Assembly: GCA_030323885.1 (NCBI GenBank)
Contig: CM059191.1
Location: 103,030,292-103,094,291 of the forward strand
Direction: 5' to 3'
DNA length: 64,000 nt
Origin: Branchipolynoe longqiensis
Lineage: Eukaryota; Annelida; Polychaeta; Phyllodocida; Polynoidae
In this document: one piece after another, positions 33,230 to 44,255 of the stretch
Layout of the letters: each line of letters begins with the position of its first letter
Numbering within the stretch: position 1 is the first letter of the stretch
Position numbers and translations under genes: made by a program
Notes under the pieces: model-generated
Databases searched by the model: none
The model's input: only the letters and a program-made list of their open reading frames with translations
What the model was told of the DNA's origin: nothing

Positions 33230-34400
33230 AATTCAGAGTGAGTATTAAAGAAGGAGTGTTATGTATTGCACCTTATATCATGGTGGTGTTGTTAAACTGG
33301 CAAATAATATTTATGTTATTAAAGAAAACATTTGCAGATTTTATATTTATGTGATCAGGGAAATGATCTGGTGTTTGTGTTCTAGCAAAGTACCCCTTAA
33401 TTATGGTAACTGCTGCCTTGTGACATTGGGTGAGAATGAATGTGTTCACAGTGTGTGTCAGTATCTCCTTGACTTAACCATGTTAACCGCTGGTCAGGCC
33501 TCCAACACCAAACCACATGCCCACCCCCACCCCCACGGTATTCAGTGTGCTATTCACTTGTGAGCTGCAGAGGGGTCCTGGCTGCTTTCAAACAGGGGTG
33601 GGTGGTGGTTACCATGGTTACTAATTAGGACAGGGTGTGAGTGACCAAAGTTAGCACAGGATGAGGGAGTTGTTGAAGAACACACGTTGTTGGAAGTGGA
33701 ATTTGATTTAATTACTATATTTGTTAGGACAATTTGGTGGTGAAGGAAGGGATCGATCTGTCTGTGTGCATGTATGTATGTATGTATGTATGTATATATG
33801 GATGGACGGGTGGAGGTGTGTGTGTATGGATGTGTATTATGCATGCATGTGCATTCACCACCAAATTGTCCGAACAAATATTGAGAATAAAAAAATGTTA
33901 CTTCCTCATGTGTGTTCTTCAATGCCCTCATCTGGGCTAAGTTTGGTCACCGACACCCTGTTTTAATTAATTACCATGGTAGTCCCCTCCCACCCTTGTT
34001 GGCCGACAGAGGAGGAGGTGGGCGCTATGTTGCTCACCAGAGCACTGTGTATGTTAGGGGGGTGTGGGAGAGGCTGTGCTGGGGGTGGTGGGGAGGAGCA
34101 TGCTTTCTGGTCCGATCATGGAGGGCTGATCAAGGGTTCAGTAACAGACATGCAGCACACAGCGTACACACACTCATTCTCACCAATGCCCTGAGGTGAC
34201 AGTTGTCACATATAAGGGGTATTTTGTTTGAACACAATCGGCAGATCATCTCACTAATCACATAAATATAAAACCAGCAGATGCTTTCTTTAATGATGTA
34301 AATATTATTTGCCAGTTGAACAAAACCACCATGATATGAAATGCAATACATAAACATCCTTATCTTTTAATGTAAATCCAATCCTTAATTACTCTTAAAT
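33230..34400. repeat. 1.2-kb imperfect palindrome (fold-back element)
   Basis: The left arm carries, in order, GTGGTGTTGTTAAACTGGCA, GGTTACCATGGTTACTAATT, ACAGGGTGTGAGTGACCAAA and TTAGGACAATTTGGTGGTGA. The right arm carries their complements in reverse order (CACCACCAAATTGTCC at about 33855, GGTCACCGACACCCTG, TTACCATGGTA, GCCAGTTGAACAAAACCACC). The centre holds a GTAT microsatellite at about 33772-33797. No coding capacity recognised. Confidence 0.8.
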
Positions 34401-34779
34401 GAAACACCAACTGTGGCAGATAGTCACTTAATTGGTGCAACAGGTTTGTTTCATTCTAGTAATACAAATATTAATTGCCAGTTGAAAAAAGTTCACTGCA
34501 TATATGTGATAACACATTTTCCTATAGTGAAGCCTACCAATTAACATACTGAAATACATCAACGATATAGATTGCATCAACAGATCCTCATTCCAGGTGT
34601 TTCCCCAACCTGATTATCGGGAAGACATACATAACCATCAACAGGGCAGGCCTGCTGCGAGCCATTGCTTGGGCCGTATTGTGGTCATTGCACCACTTTC
34701 ATCTTGAAGGAGCCGCCTGGATACCAGATCGTGCACAGACACACGTAGGCCAACCAGCAAAGACTAGATCATTGACAGT
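34401..34779. other. Unassigned interval
   Basis: Nothing recognised. Confidence 0.4.
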
Positions 34780-34885
34780 GGGGCGGCACTAAAACGACAC
34801 CATGAGTGCGTCCTGTCACAAGTCGGTACCCGTACTGATATTGCAGGGACGTAAAACCCCAATAACCAACCAACTAAGTAGGTTG
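34780..34885 (+). mobile_element. SINE-A 3' end fragment
   Basis: GTGGGGCGGCACTA, TGTCACAAGTCGGTACCCGT and a CCAATAACCAACCAAC tail. 5'-truncated. A C17 tract follows at 34894-34910. Confidence 0.7.
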
Positions 34886-35042
34886 GCGCAGCACCCCCCC
34901 CCCCCCCCCCACGCCTAGCCCAGCACCCTCTCTGACATCTCCTGATGAAATTGCACCGAGCCGTGAGGGCACGAATTATCCTATTTTAGCTGATCAGTCA
35001 ACCGTGACCAGCATCAGAGGCGGCGCCTAAAACAAACCAAAG

Positions 35043-35160
35043 GCAGGCAGATCTCGCAGCGTATTATTGATGAAACCTCATTTCACATGGACGCCTTAAT
35101 CAAACAACAGGCATATCCCACAGCGCAATGTTGACAAAACCTCATTTTAAATGAATACAA
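35043..35160. repeat. Direct duplication, about 65 bp x 2
   Basis: AGGCAGATCTCGCAGCG...AAACCTCATTTCACATG and AGGCATATCCCACAGCG...AAACCTCATTTTAAATG are diverged copies in tandem. Confidence 0.7.
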
Positions 35161-36114
35161 ATGGATAAACTAAAATAAGGATCCTAATTAATGAACGCGG
35201 CAGTCGGATTGATAAAAACAAAGCAGGGTGAAACAAGCATTTGGATGTTGTCTGTGGCCCTGTAGAATACGCTGAGTTCATCTTGGATGCATTTAGTAAA
35301 ATATTTGGGAATGTTGGGGTGATTTGTATAAGCAGGTGACGGCTGTGTTGGTACACTGCAACCTGCCGGGTACCAGCTAACCAGGTCACCTGACTGGGAC
35401 CCAGCTGCATTGGTACTCTGCAGACAACGGGTTGCCAGGTACAAGCTAAGGTCAGCTGACTGATACCCAGATATAAACCTATGAATAAGGGTGCAGGTCA
35501 CATGGTGGTAACCGTTGTAAGGTTATGAACAACCCCACAGGCAAGCATGCTCTCTCTCTTTTCACCACGGCCACCAGCCAGTCCAGATCATGTACATGTG
35601 CCTGTAGCATCTATGTTGGAATTATAATATAGCAGTCAACCCATCAAACTTACTACATGTTTACCAACTGAATACAGAAGATAACTTCTGCTTACATTCT
35701 AAATACTATGTAAATACTCACATTGATCTGACTAATATTGATCTGGTTATATGACACTACTGTACCATATTGTTATGGAACTTTTGGGTCCCAGAATTTC
35801 ATTGTGTTACACGGTGAAAATTGTGTATTCAACAGGTATTGTACACCTTATTCGATATACCTTTTGTGTAAATAACCCTGAATTGAAAAATGGCTGGAAG
35901 ACCAGTGATTCGGCACTGACAAAAGACTTATTCAGCAGAATAAACATATTTACCAAAAAAACTAAAACAAAAAAACCAACCATGTGAGTACAATGTTGTC
36001 TTCTTGGGGATGTTTCAGACACTGAGCCTACCAGGATAGCAGACGTAGATAAAGGATATATAAAAAGATACACAAACTTTTCAATATGTTGGATTGAATA
36101 CGTGTCCTACTATA
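35161..36114. other. Unassigned interval
   Basis: No gene recognised; frames of about 80-105 codons lack domains. A degenerate internal repeat (GGTAC-CTGCA) spans 35350-35440. Confidence 0.4.
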
Positions 36115-36446
36115 GTTGCTTGATTGCTGGAGTTTAACATCCTGGCAACATCTAAGGGCATATCAGGATGGGTACTGACTTGCAACATTGCACTCTCATG
36201 GCGGTCTTTTAGTGCTGCCCCACTGGGAGACAATATACCGAGCAACATGACCTGATAATCCACACAGTCACATTATCCTGACGCTGAACCAACCAGTCCT
36301 TGCCCTATCCTAGCAGTGCCGAGCGCCAGGCTAGTAAGCGGACAGGTATCAATTGTGTTAGTCATTACTTTGACTCGACTGGGAATTTAACTCCCCACCT
36401 TCAGCAAGGAGGGCGTGCGCTCTACCGATTCGGCCAGTACGTCCGG
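36115..36446 (-). mobile_element. SINE-A copy, full length
   Basis: From GCTGGAGTTTAACATCCTGG to GCTCTACCGATTCGGCCAGT on the minus strand, with all body blocks present. A G17 tract follows at 36489-36505. Confidence 0.8.
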
Positions 36447-36699
36447 TTCCTACTGCGGAGGAGGTCGTGTGAGGGTGTGGGGAGGTGTGGGGGGGGGGGG
36501 GGGGGTTACGGTGTGGGGTAGAGATGGAGGGTGGGTGTGAGGGAGAGTAGTACACGGCAACACTGGGTACACTGGCGAGTGCTGAGGGACGGGCTGCACT
36601 GTTTCACACTGATTGTGGGCTGATGAAGCAGAAATATTGGAATTGGGCGTGGAATGTCAAACCGCCCTCTACCGGAAGTGGGAAGAATTACTGTGTGTG

Positions 36700-36930
36700 A
36701 TGCATGATATAGGGAAAATGTATTATAGAAGATTTCCACCATCAACCCGTCCTCTGCAGTGAATGACACATCACTGAGCAGCATAATGTGATGAGCAATT
36801 GATTGCAAATAATGTTATGCGGAAAAGGTATTCTAGAAGATTTCCACCATCAACACACTCAGAGATGGAAATGGTAGGATGCAATATTCTGTGTAGCAGC
36901 CTACTGTGCAACGCAGTTTGTGGAAAATGT
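36700..36930. repeat. Repeat K units (GGATTTCCACCAT)
   Basis: GTATTATAGAAGATTTCCAC at 36720 and GTATTCTAGAAGATTTCCAC at 36828 start two similar units. Related units are at 37765-37890 and 38410-38680, flanking repeat L. Confidence 0.65.
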
Positions 36931-36933
36931 ATT

Positions 36934-37757
36934 GTAGTGGTCTGCACTGACCTCTCAGGCAAGTAACCACATAGACAGCTAGGCATGGGTAGTGTGTTGA
37001 TATCAGGGAGCCTAGGTGGTGTAATGGTTAGCACACTGGCCCGGAATGCAAAGAGATCTGGGTTTGAGTCCCGCTCTAGGCGCAATATTTCCCATTTTCA
37101 TCACCCCCATGACACTGGTTGCCGTGACCATGACCCTGTACAAGCTATGCGCTGTATGGTTGTTGAACCTACCCAGTGTATGTAAGTGCATTGCATTGCC
37201 TGTATGTATGTAATTGTAAGCAGTAAAAGACTTACAATTCCAGGGGGACGAGTGTAGTGGTCTGCACTGACCTCTCAGGCAAGGAGCCGCATAGACAGGT
37301 AGGCGTGGGTAGTGCGTTGATATCAGGGAGTCTAGGTGGTGTAATGGTTAGCACACTGGCCCTGAATGCAAAGAGATGTGGGTTCGAGTCCCGCTCTAGG
37401 CGCAATATTTCCAATTTTCATCACCGCCATGACACTGGTTGATGTGACCATGACCCTGTACAAGCTATGCACTGTCTGGTTGGTGAACCTACCCAGTGTA
37501 TGTAAGTGCATTGCATTGCCTGTATGTATGTAATTGTAAGCAGTAAAAGACTTACAATTCCAGGGGGACGAGTGTAGTGGTCTGCACTGACCTCTCAGGC
37601 AAGGAGCCGCATAGACAGGTAGGCGTGGGTAGTGCGTTGATATCAGGGAGCCTAGGTGGTGTAATGGTTAGCACACTGGCCCTGAACGCAAACAGATGTG
37701 GGTTCGAGTCCCGCTCTAGGCACAATATTTCCCATTTTCATCACCCCCATGACAGTA
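36934..37757 (+). mobile_element. Head-to-tail SINE-B array, 320-bp period, 2.5 units
   Basis: GTAGTGGTCTGCACTGACCT starts at 36934, 37254 and 37574, exactly 320 bp apart. Each unit has the tRNA-like block GGTGGTGTAATGGTTAGCAC (box A) and GGGTTCGAGTCCCGCT (box B), a body with GTGACCATGACCCTGTACAA and ends GACTTACAATTCCAGGGGGA. The third unit stops after CATTTTCATCACCCCCATGA. Short frames reading SGSLGGVMVSTLA are translations of the tRNA-like head, not genes. Confidence 0.9.
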
Positions 37758-37764
37758 TTATATA

Positions 37765-38425
37765 TGATTTCCAGTGGCAAGAACTGAAGCTATGGATAGC
37801 AGGTCATTCTGCAGCATGGTCTGTGGAGAATGTATTATATGTGATGTCCACCACAGAACCGCCCTCTGACAGCAGTGGCAATGACTAATTGTAAAATATT
37901 CTGATAAAGCGCATCGGTTGGGGAATGCAAATGTTCTACTTATGACAAAGGTATATAAGGCCAGGTGCATAGATGTGTTTATGTAGTTGCTGGTGGTATT
38001 TTACTCATTGTAAATAGACATTGTGGTGCTAGTAGGATAGTGTGTACGGGGCACTTGGAGCTCTACCCACTACCCCTTCGCCCCTCTTTTAGTCACGGAT
38101 CACCACACACTCAGCTCAGGGTAGGTGGTGACCAAAGGGGCCATGCCGCTTGGTGGTGGTGGCCAGATCACTGTAACCATGGGGACATATGAATGTTTGA
38201 TGTTTATTGGTAGAGCTGTAGATGTTTGATTCTCAATGGAGAATACGGTCAGGTGGTATGCCATACTGGATCCATGTATCACTATAAATAATAAACCTGA
38301 GGGCTTGGCTCTCTCTCTTCTTTCACTCTTTATACTCTTCCTTTCTCTTTTTGCCTGTATTGATTTCACCATAGCCTGCCTACACAACCACATATTCCAG
38401 CCATGGACTTTATATAATGTTGTGC
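37765..38425 (+). repeat. Repeat K unit plus LTR-like repeat L, copy 2
   Basis: A K unit (GTGGAGAATGTATTATATGT) runs directly into repeat L, homologous to 20040-20575. TATATAAG at 37952-37959 and AATAAA at 38290-38295, 330 bp apart, fit an LTR-like promoter and polyadenylation layout. No coding function. Confidence 0.6.
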
Positions 38426-38685
38426 ATAGCAGCTTACTGTGCATCATGGTCTGTGGAAAAGGTCTTATAGAGGATCTCCACCACCGACCTGCCCTCTTGT
38501 ATAAGTGGCAAGAACTACTTGTGTGAGGCAGCAGCTCGGTGTGCAGCTTACACTTAATATAGAGGATTTCCATCACCATCCGACCTTGTTATGGCAGTTG
38601 CAATAACTATTGTTCTTAGCTAGCAGGTCAGTGTGCAAAATGCTCTGTGGAAAAGGTCCTAGGAAGTCTCTGTTGGGAGCCGCGT
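38426..38685. repeat. Repeat K units, right cluster
   Basis: GTGGAAAAGGTCTTATAGAG and ATATAGAGGATTTCCATCAC units, about 110 bp each. Confidence 0.6.
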
Positions 38686-38830
38686 TGTTCCGACGTGGCT
38701 GATTGGCTGGCGTATATCGCGTGGCATCCTGGGATAGCGTGTGTCAACTGATAGGTCGGTGCAGTGTTTCATTAAGCAGTCATCCCTTTGTCACTATCGC
38801 AACCCACATTTCGACCCCAGCGAACTGACC

Positions 38831-38866
38831 TGACTCAACAAAGCAACATTTAGAGCCATATCAGGG
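38831..38866 (-). mobile_element. SINE-A 3' fragment, left of insertion
   Basis: AAGCAACATTTAGAGCCATA followed by TCAGGG is the SINE-A tail region, continuing at 39170. Diverged. Confidence 0.55.
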
Positions 38867-39169
38867 ACACGTTTCAGGGCCCGTCTCCGAGACGTCTCCA
38901 CGATGTCCCTGACTTCACGCTAATCTGAATGGCAAAAGCATTTGGTCACATCGAAAATGTTCGCTACCATAGGCGGCAGCCATTTGCACTGGAAAAGCTG
39001 TGCTGTGATTGACTGAAACCACTGAATACGGCGGCCATTTTCGAGGCGCTTTTTGTGTCCTATCTGAAAAGGGAGAGAGGTCTTGGAGGCGCCTCGGAGA
39101 GGCACCCTGAATGGAAATAAGCCAAAAAGCATCGCGGAGACGTCTCGGAGACAGACCCTGAACGCGGCC
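38867..39169. mobile_element. TIR element (GGAGACGTCTCC) inside SINE-A
   Basis: Ends containing CGTCTCCGAGACGTCTCC on both sides in inverse orientation, preceded by GTTTCAGGG / GTTCAGGG. Flanked by CAGGG (38862-38866 and 39170-39174), which may be a 5-bp target duplication. The 303-bp element has no coding capacity. Confidence 0.65.
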
Positions 39170-39220
39170 CAGGGCAGGCACTGATTAGTAACAGTGCACA
39201 CGCCCGGTAACTTTAAAAGA
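39170..39220 (-). mobile_element. SINE-A fragment, right of insertion
   Basis: AACAGTGCACACGCCCGGTA and CTTTAAAAG continue the SINE-A body interrupted at 38866. Confidence 0.5.
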
Positions 39221-39370
39221 AATGTATATGGTAAAGATGTATTGATATGAGTACACATACATCTTGATTATTGCTGAGATACCAATGTTCCAGCCATATG
39301 TATCGCAAATATTTACACTATGAGTAGGGATGCGCTGAATGGCGCTTACAAAAATCCTTCTTTTCTGTTC

Positions 39371-40112
39371 TGTTAAGGATTTGCATCAAACGATTAGCAC
39401 CACGTGACCAGTGCCTAGTCGGCCATCATGGCTGGATAGAAGCAGTTCCCCTTAGTATCAAGTGTGTGTGAATAGTGACTACTACGATCTAATTCTGTTA
39501 TTTAAAACCATTAATATTCACTGGGGGGTTGAAATAATGTTATTTAGAAGCATAACTTACTCATTAAGTGAAATTCTGGTCAAATTAAACCCAAAATCCG
39601 AGTGAAAGTACATCGACAAATGCAATAACGCTGACAATGTGGCAGCGGCCTTAATATCGCTTGGATTTTGGGTTTAATTTGACTGAATTTCACTTATCGA
39701 GTAACTTATGCTCCTAAATAATATTATTTCAATTCCCGAGTGAATATTCCTGGTTCGAAATAACATAATTAGGTCCTAGCAGTGAATAGATTTGTGCTTT
39801 TTGTTTTATTTACACTGCTGATGCAGCGGTGGGCTTAATATAGCTTGGATTTTGGGTTTAATTTGAGCCAAATTTCACTTCTTGAATATGGTATGCTCCT
39901 AAATAACATTGTTTCAATACCCAAGTATTATTTAGAACCATCAATATTCACTGGAGGGTTAAATTATGTTATTTAGGAGCATAACTTACTCAATAAGTAT
40001 TCAAATTAAAGATATCAGTGACTTAACACACACACTTGAGAGTAGAAGGAACTGATTCTATCCAACCACGATGCAGGAGTAGTGTGATGCCTACGTCGCA
40101 AGCAAATCCTCA
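39371..40112. repeat. Long fold-back element with AAATTAAACCC words
   Basis: Ends AGGATTTGC...GGATAGAAGCAGTTCC...AAGTGTGTGTG and their inverse copy (CACACACTTGAG, GGAACTGATTCTATCC, GCAAATCCT) enclose internal inverted blocks of CAAATTAAACCCAAAATCC and ATAACTTACTCA. About 740 bp, no coding. The interior words recur at 54090-54180 and 56330-56830. Confidence 0.75.
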
Positions 40113-40319
40113 ATACTTCAACTGAGAGATTCAGGGTTAGAACAACAGTTTAGTTATAAGATAGATTGCTTATCAGTGAATTGTTTGTGCTATATGACTT
40201 TCTACGATATGCCTTAGTGATACAACCTCGGCTTTATTGTAATAGTCTTAGTTATATAGTGTTGACCCACAGGGAAACTGAGGTGTTGGCTCCACGAATG
40301 ACTATTTCAATGAGCGTCG

Positions 40320-40495
40320 CATTATCCTAGCACTGGTTAAGCCATTCATTCCCTTTCCTGGTAATACTAATTACCAGCCTATGGAGCGACAGGGATAAAT
40401 GGTGTAAGTCAGTGTTTTGACTCGGTTGAAGTTCAAACCCACGACCTTCCACCTCCACAGCAAGCCAGTGTTCTCCCCGATGTGGCAATCCCCTC
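40320..40495 (-). mobile_element. SINE-A copy, 5' half
   Basis: ATTATCCTAGCACTGGTTAA through CGATGTGGCAATCCCCTCC; the 3' half is missing. A C16 tract is present at 40668-40683. Confidence 0.6.
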
Positions 40496-40499
40496 CAGT

Positions 40500-41035
40500 C
40501 ATCAATGTTCAATGAAAGGGCGATTATCATCAAGAAGTTTTAATCTCGCAGGAAATATCTAAGTTGATGTGCATAAATAGTGTAGTAGTCCTACCATACA
40601 GTGGCAGCAAGGACTGCTCCGTCACCACTTTAACTGCAGTTTAGTGCCCAAGGTGTAGCCATAACCTCCCCCCCCCCCCCCCCGAGGAAGTTAACGTAGT
40701 TGGCAGGGCAGAGGCAGGTCACTTAATCATGTATGCTGCAGTGAGCTGAGAGCAAAATAAAAACATGGAAGAAGTAAGCGTACTCATTCTCCTGATTGCT
40801 TGGGGGCTCTACAGCATGAGGGTCGAGTTCCGGGCGGCCAATAAAGGGGCCCATCACAATAGCAATAATGATTATCTGTTTGTAGTTCGTTCCCTTTGTT
40901 TTTATATCTCACATTTGTGAGTTTTGCTGAAACGAGAGACTGCCATTGCACGTGTATATAATTTGTTGAAAGTTAATTTGCTTTTGCAATGGAAATTTAT
41001 CCAAATTAGTCTTCCAAATTGCAGCGCTCCCTGCT
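40500..41035. other. Unassigned interval
   Basis: Nothing recognised apart from the C tract. Confidence 0.4.
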
Positions 41036-41555
41036 TGATCTTACTAACCCAACCGCCAGGCTATTTAGTGACAAGTATACATTGCAGTGGGGTCAGCTTA
41101 GTTTGGTATGCAGGTATTGCAGGTATAGCAATACCTCAGGGAGTTTGACGCCCCTGCCTTGCAGAGTTGTAAACCACTGCCTTGTGGTACGGGTCCTTGG
41201 CAGAACCGAAGGCTAAGGGAGCAAACCCTAAACAGAAAACCATGTCACTGTGGCAGCATTAAGGGCAGTTGAACTCCCAACATCTCCCGACCAGCCACTG
41301 CAGGGACAAATAGTTTTGCGCCTGTCCTGACATGTTCTTGCCGGTGTGAAACCTCTATTTGCTCCCCGAGAGAGTGCCGCTGGTAACTTGCAAAAGCCAG
41401 CAGCACTTCAACACTTTTGCAGGCAGCTTTCATGAAATGTCATGGACGCAACTCTCACAGCAGAGAGCTAAATGGAGAGCGGCAGTCAAGTAATGAAAGC
41501 AGTCTTTGTCGCATCGCGACCGACAGCATAATGAATGATGATGATGAATGATGAT
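41036..41555 (+). mobile_element. Composite element: 340-bp head fused to LINE tail
   Basis: A SINE-A fragment (41036-41080) is followed by a head shared with 49476-49800 in inverse orientation (GCAGGTATTGCAGGTATAGC, GCAAACCCTAAACAGAAAAC, AGTGCCGCTGGTAACTTGCA, GCAGCTTTCATGAAATG), then the LINE 3' end GGACGCAACTCTCACAGCAG ... GACCGACAGCATAATG and a GATGAT tail. About 50 bp of LINE sequence present in the second copy is deleted here. The structure is like a SINE using a LINE's 3' end, or a retrotransposed chimera. Confidence 0.65.
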
Positions 41556-41734
41556 ACATTTTTAAGTGATTACTTTGACTCAGACATCCTTCAATTGTAC
41601 AAATTACCACTTTGGGCTGAATTCATCCATGATAACTAAATAATTTTTGTTTCCAGCTTATCCCCCAATCGGAGAAAATTACTTCTGATTTTGCTTCAAG
41701 TAAAAGTGATACTACCAATGATTTAATGAGGCGG
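41556..41734. other. Unassigned interval
   Basis: Nothing recognised. Confidence 0.35.
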
Positions 41735-41890
41735 GTCAACAATGTGATCAAGCTTCACCCAGTGGGGTAGCACTGGTCTCCCAGTGGGGTAGCACTATTA
41801 AGTCGCCATGAGTGCGTGCTGTAACAAGTCCCGTTCTGATATAACCTTAGATGTTGCCAGGACGTGAAACTCCACCAACCAACAAACTAG
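41735..41890 (+). mobile_element. SINE-A 3' half
   Basis: CCCAGTGGGGTAGCACTATT through GATGTTGCCAGGACGTGAAA with a CCAACCAACA tail; a short internal duplication of the AGTGGGGTAGCACT block. A minus-strand SINE-A stub follows at 41945-41998. Confidence 0.7.
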
Positions 41891-41944
41891 GCTACAATGG
41901 ACTTTGAACTACACCATAACTTGCGAGGTGAGTCTTAGATTTGT

Positions 41945-41998
41945 TTGTTTGTTGTTTTACGTCCTAACAACATCTAAGGTCATATCAGGACGGGAGTC
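41945..41998 (-). mobile_element. SINE-A 3' stub
   Basis: TTGTTTTACGTCCTAACAAC and TCTAAGGTCATATCAGGACG, in reverse orientation. Confidence 0.65.
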
Positions 41999-42329
41999 TT
42001 AGAAGAAAAGGATTAAATCAGGCGAGATGAAATCGACAGGCAGATCAGGCAGGGAGCGCTGCAATTTGGAAGACCAATTTGGATAAATTTCCAATTCAAA
42101 CGCAGTCTCTTACTGTCGGCCATCGTGGCTGATTCTATGAGATTAGAAAGAGTCTCGATCAATCAAAGACTAGTAAAGACGACTACACCCTGGCGCCAGT
42201 CAGTAGATAAAGACAAACTAGCGACTCAGGTTTTTTGATAGCCTGTCTGGGTTCATATCGGGGGTAGTCATTAGAGATTCACCATCCGATAGTTTTCGGT
42301 TTCGGCAATAGCTGTCAGACACCATCAGG

Positions 42330-42605
42330 TAATGGATAGGCCTGGAGTTGGGCAAATCCCAGAGGGCAGTGGCGAATATGGAAACTGGAGAAAACTGGTT
42401 GCAAAGTAATGCGTGGTGCCATAGCAACCCTCACAGTTAAGGGATTGATGAGGATGAGGATGATGGTGATCAATGTAATTTGGAGTTTGGCAAATCGCAG
42501 AAAGCAGTGGTGAATATGGAAAACTGGAAAAAACTGGTTGTAAAGGGATTGGTGTTGCCCAATGACCATCGGGGTTAAGGGACTGATGATGATGATGACG
42601 ATGAT
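42330..42605 (+). repeat. Tandem copies of a second LINE-type 3' tail
   Basis: GGAGTTGGGCAAATCCCAGA and GGAGTTTGGCAAATCGCAGA start two units of about 130 bp that each end in GGTTAAGGGACTGATGATG or similar. Short GAT-type tails after such text are typical of invertebrate LINE 3' ends. No long frame survives. Confidence 0.5.
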
Positions 42606-42844
42606 CATTATAATTAGGATGAATGAACCAAAGAGCTGTAGAGCAACACAGCACACGTCCCTCCAATACCAGCTCACATGTTTGCTCACTCTGATTGGTT
42701 GGCTGCCAAACCCAACAGCCAATCACAATACACCTCACCCCGCCACTCTTCCTCCTTCCCAAGGTGCACTAAACAGTCACACTACCAGTGACCCCCTTTA
42801 CCCCAACATCTGTTCTCAACACACCCATCCACACCTCTAATAAA

Positions 42845-43155
42845 GTGTTGGTAGAGCGCAGGCTTCCCGTGCGGAAGGTCGGGAGTTCGATTCCCGGTCG
42901 AGTCAAACCAATGACCTCCACAATTGAGCTTCCCAGCTTGGTGTTCAGCATTACTAGGACAGGGAAAGGACTGGTTAGCTCAGTATCAGGATAATGTGTC
43001 TGAGTGGGATATCGGGGCATTGTGCCAGCGACCGGGCCTCCCAGCAGGGCAGCACTACAAAATCGCCGTGAGCGAGTACTGTCACAAGTCGGTACCCGTA
43101 CTGATATTACCTTAGATGTTGTCAGGACGTAAAGCTCCAATAAAGAAACAACAAC
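42845..43155 (+). mobile_element. SINE-A copy, full length
   Basis: GTAGAGCGCAGGCTTCCCGT, strong box B GGGAGTTCGATTCCCGG, then GTCAGGATAATGTGTCTGAG, CTGTCACAAGTCGGTACCCG and an AAACAACAACAAA tail. Confidence 0.8.
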
Positions 43156-43332
43156 AAAAACACACTTAATCGCTTTAGAAAAAAAAACAGACACAGACAA
43201 ACCAGTAATTAAAATGTGTAATACTGCCTTAGCCTTCATCTACAAAGATATTACGACAATGGTATGTCCTTGTTTATTATGTTATTGATCGTACTCTGGT
43301 ATATCCTTGCATACTATACCAACATAACACGG

Positions 43333-44251
43333 TGTAAAAATATACAGATGTTTGGTTCGGATTTATATATTGGCCGAGAGCATTACTATTATCGGGGGAC
43401 AGAGTGGGGACCAAGGTTATGTAACAGAGAAGCAGTGGGTGCCCCACTCACTGTGTGACATAAGAGACTATGTGGAAAATATGATAACACATAGTGCCCA
43501 AGATTATGATGTGATGTTCATATGTAAGAGTTAATATTTAGTGAAATATTCCCTCTATGGGGAATGACATTTTTAATATATGTTTATTGTAACTGTCTGC
43601 AACTACCTTTTAACATGGGGCCGATGGCCAAGCACACCCAGCCACTCTGCATACATTATGGACACTGCCTGCAGCTGGGGTTGAGTGACAGTTGACCCCT
43701 ATTAGAGCGTCGCCCCCCAGGCTGTAGAGGGTGTCTGATTGGCTGGCTGTGGGAGGCCCATTCACCTGAATCCCTTACACCTGAAACACAGACCTCACTC
43801 TAGGCATTAGACACTTCTTCCTGTCTAGGCACTCTAGCAGGAGGCACCTCTTCTCTTGTCCAGGAACCCAGACACTCTGTCTGAGCCTCCACTTTCTATA
43901 CCCAAACTAGCAGCAGCTATTCCAAAGGCACTGAGCTGTGGGCAACAAACATGGAACTCCGGTTCAATGGGCTTAGGCACTAATTCGTATACACACTAAC
44001 AAGAGTAATGAGGATATGTGTGGACAGAAGGTGAGGAGGGAGGGTGATAGGTCGCTACTAGGTGAACAGGAGTTGATACCAATAAAGCACAACTTCTTCA
44101 CTGTCAATCTTGCATGATGTGTCTTCCCTTTCTTCCTTATGAGTTTGTTTGAGAGGGGCATCAGGTGGGAACTGACCTACAGTTGTCAGAATGCACCAGG
44201 CAAGAGTAAGTGGTTTCTGGGGCTCTGACGGCCGAGTCCCAAGATATTACA
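43333..44251 (+). mobile_element. Solo LTR, copy 2
   Basis: TGTAAAAATATACAG ... AAGATATTACA, 919 bp, with TG...CA ends and a 4-bp duplication ACGG (43329-43332 and 44252-44255). Homologous throughout to 1628-2521. It includes CCAATAAAGCACAACTTC near 44079 as a candidate polyadenylation signal. No internal coding region between LTRs is present in the window. Confidence 0.75.
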
Positions 44252-44255
44252 ACGG

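Noticed and set aside
37017..37080. Genuine tRNA gene
   Set aside because: Boxes A and B are good, but the sequence is embedded in a repeated SINE unit and the acceptor stem does not pair convincingly.
37257..37442. Short frame reading SGSLGGVMVSTLA, often annotated as a hypothetical protein
   Set aside because: It is the translation of the SINE-B tRNA-like head (box A and box B); it recurs in every copy.
43333..44251. TIR DNA transposon with TGTAA/TTACA ends
   Set aside because: The inverted match is only about 5 bp, while TG...CA ends, a 4-bp duplication, about 900-bp length and AATAAA fit an LTR better.
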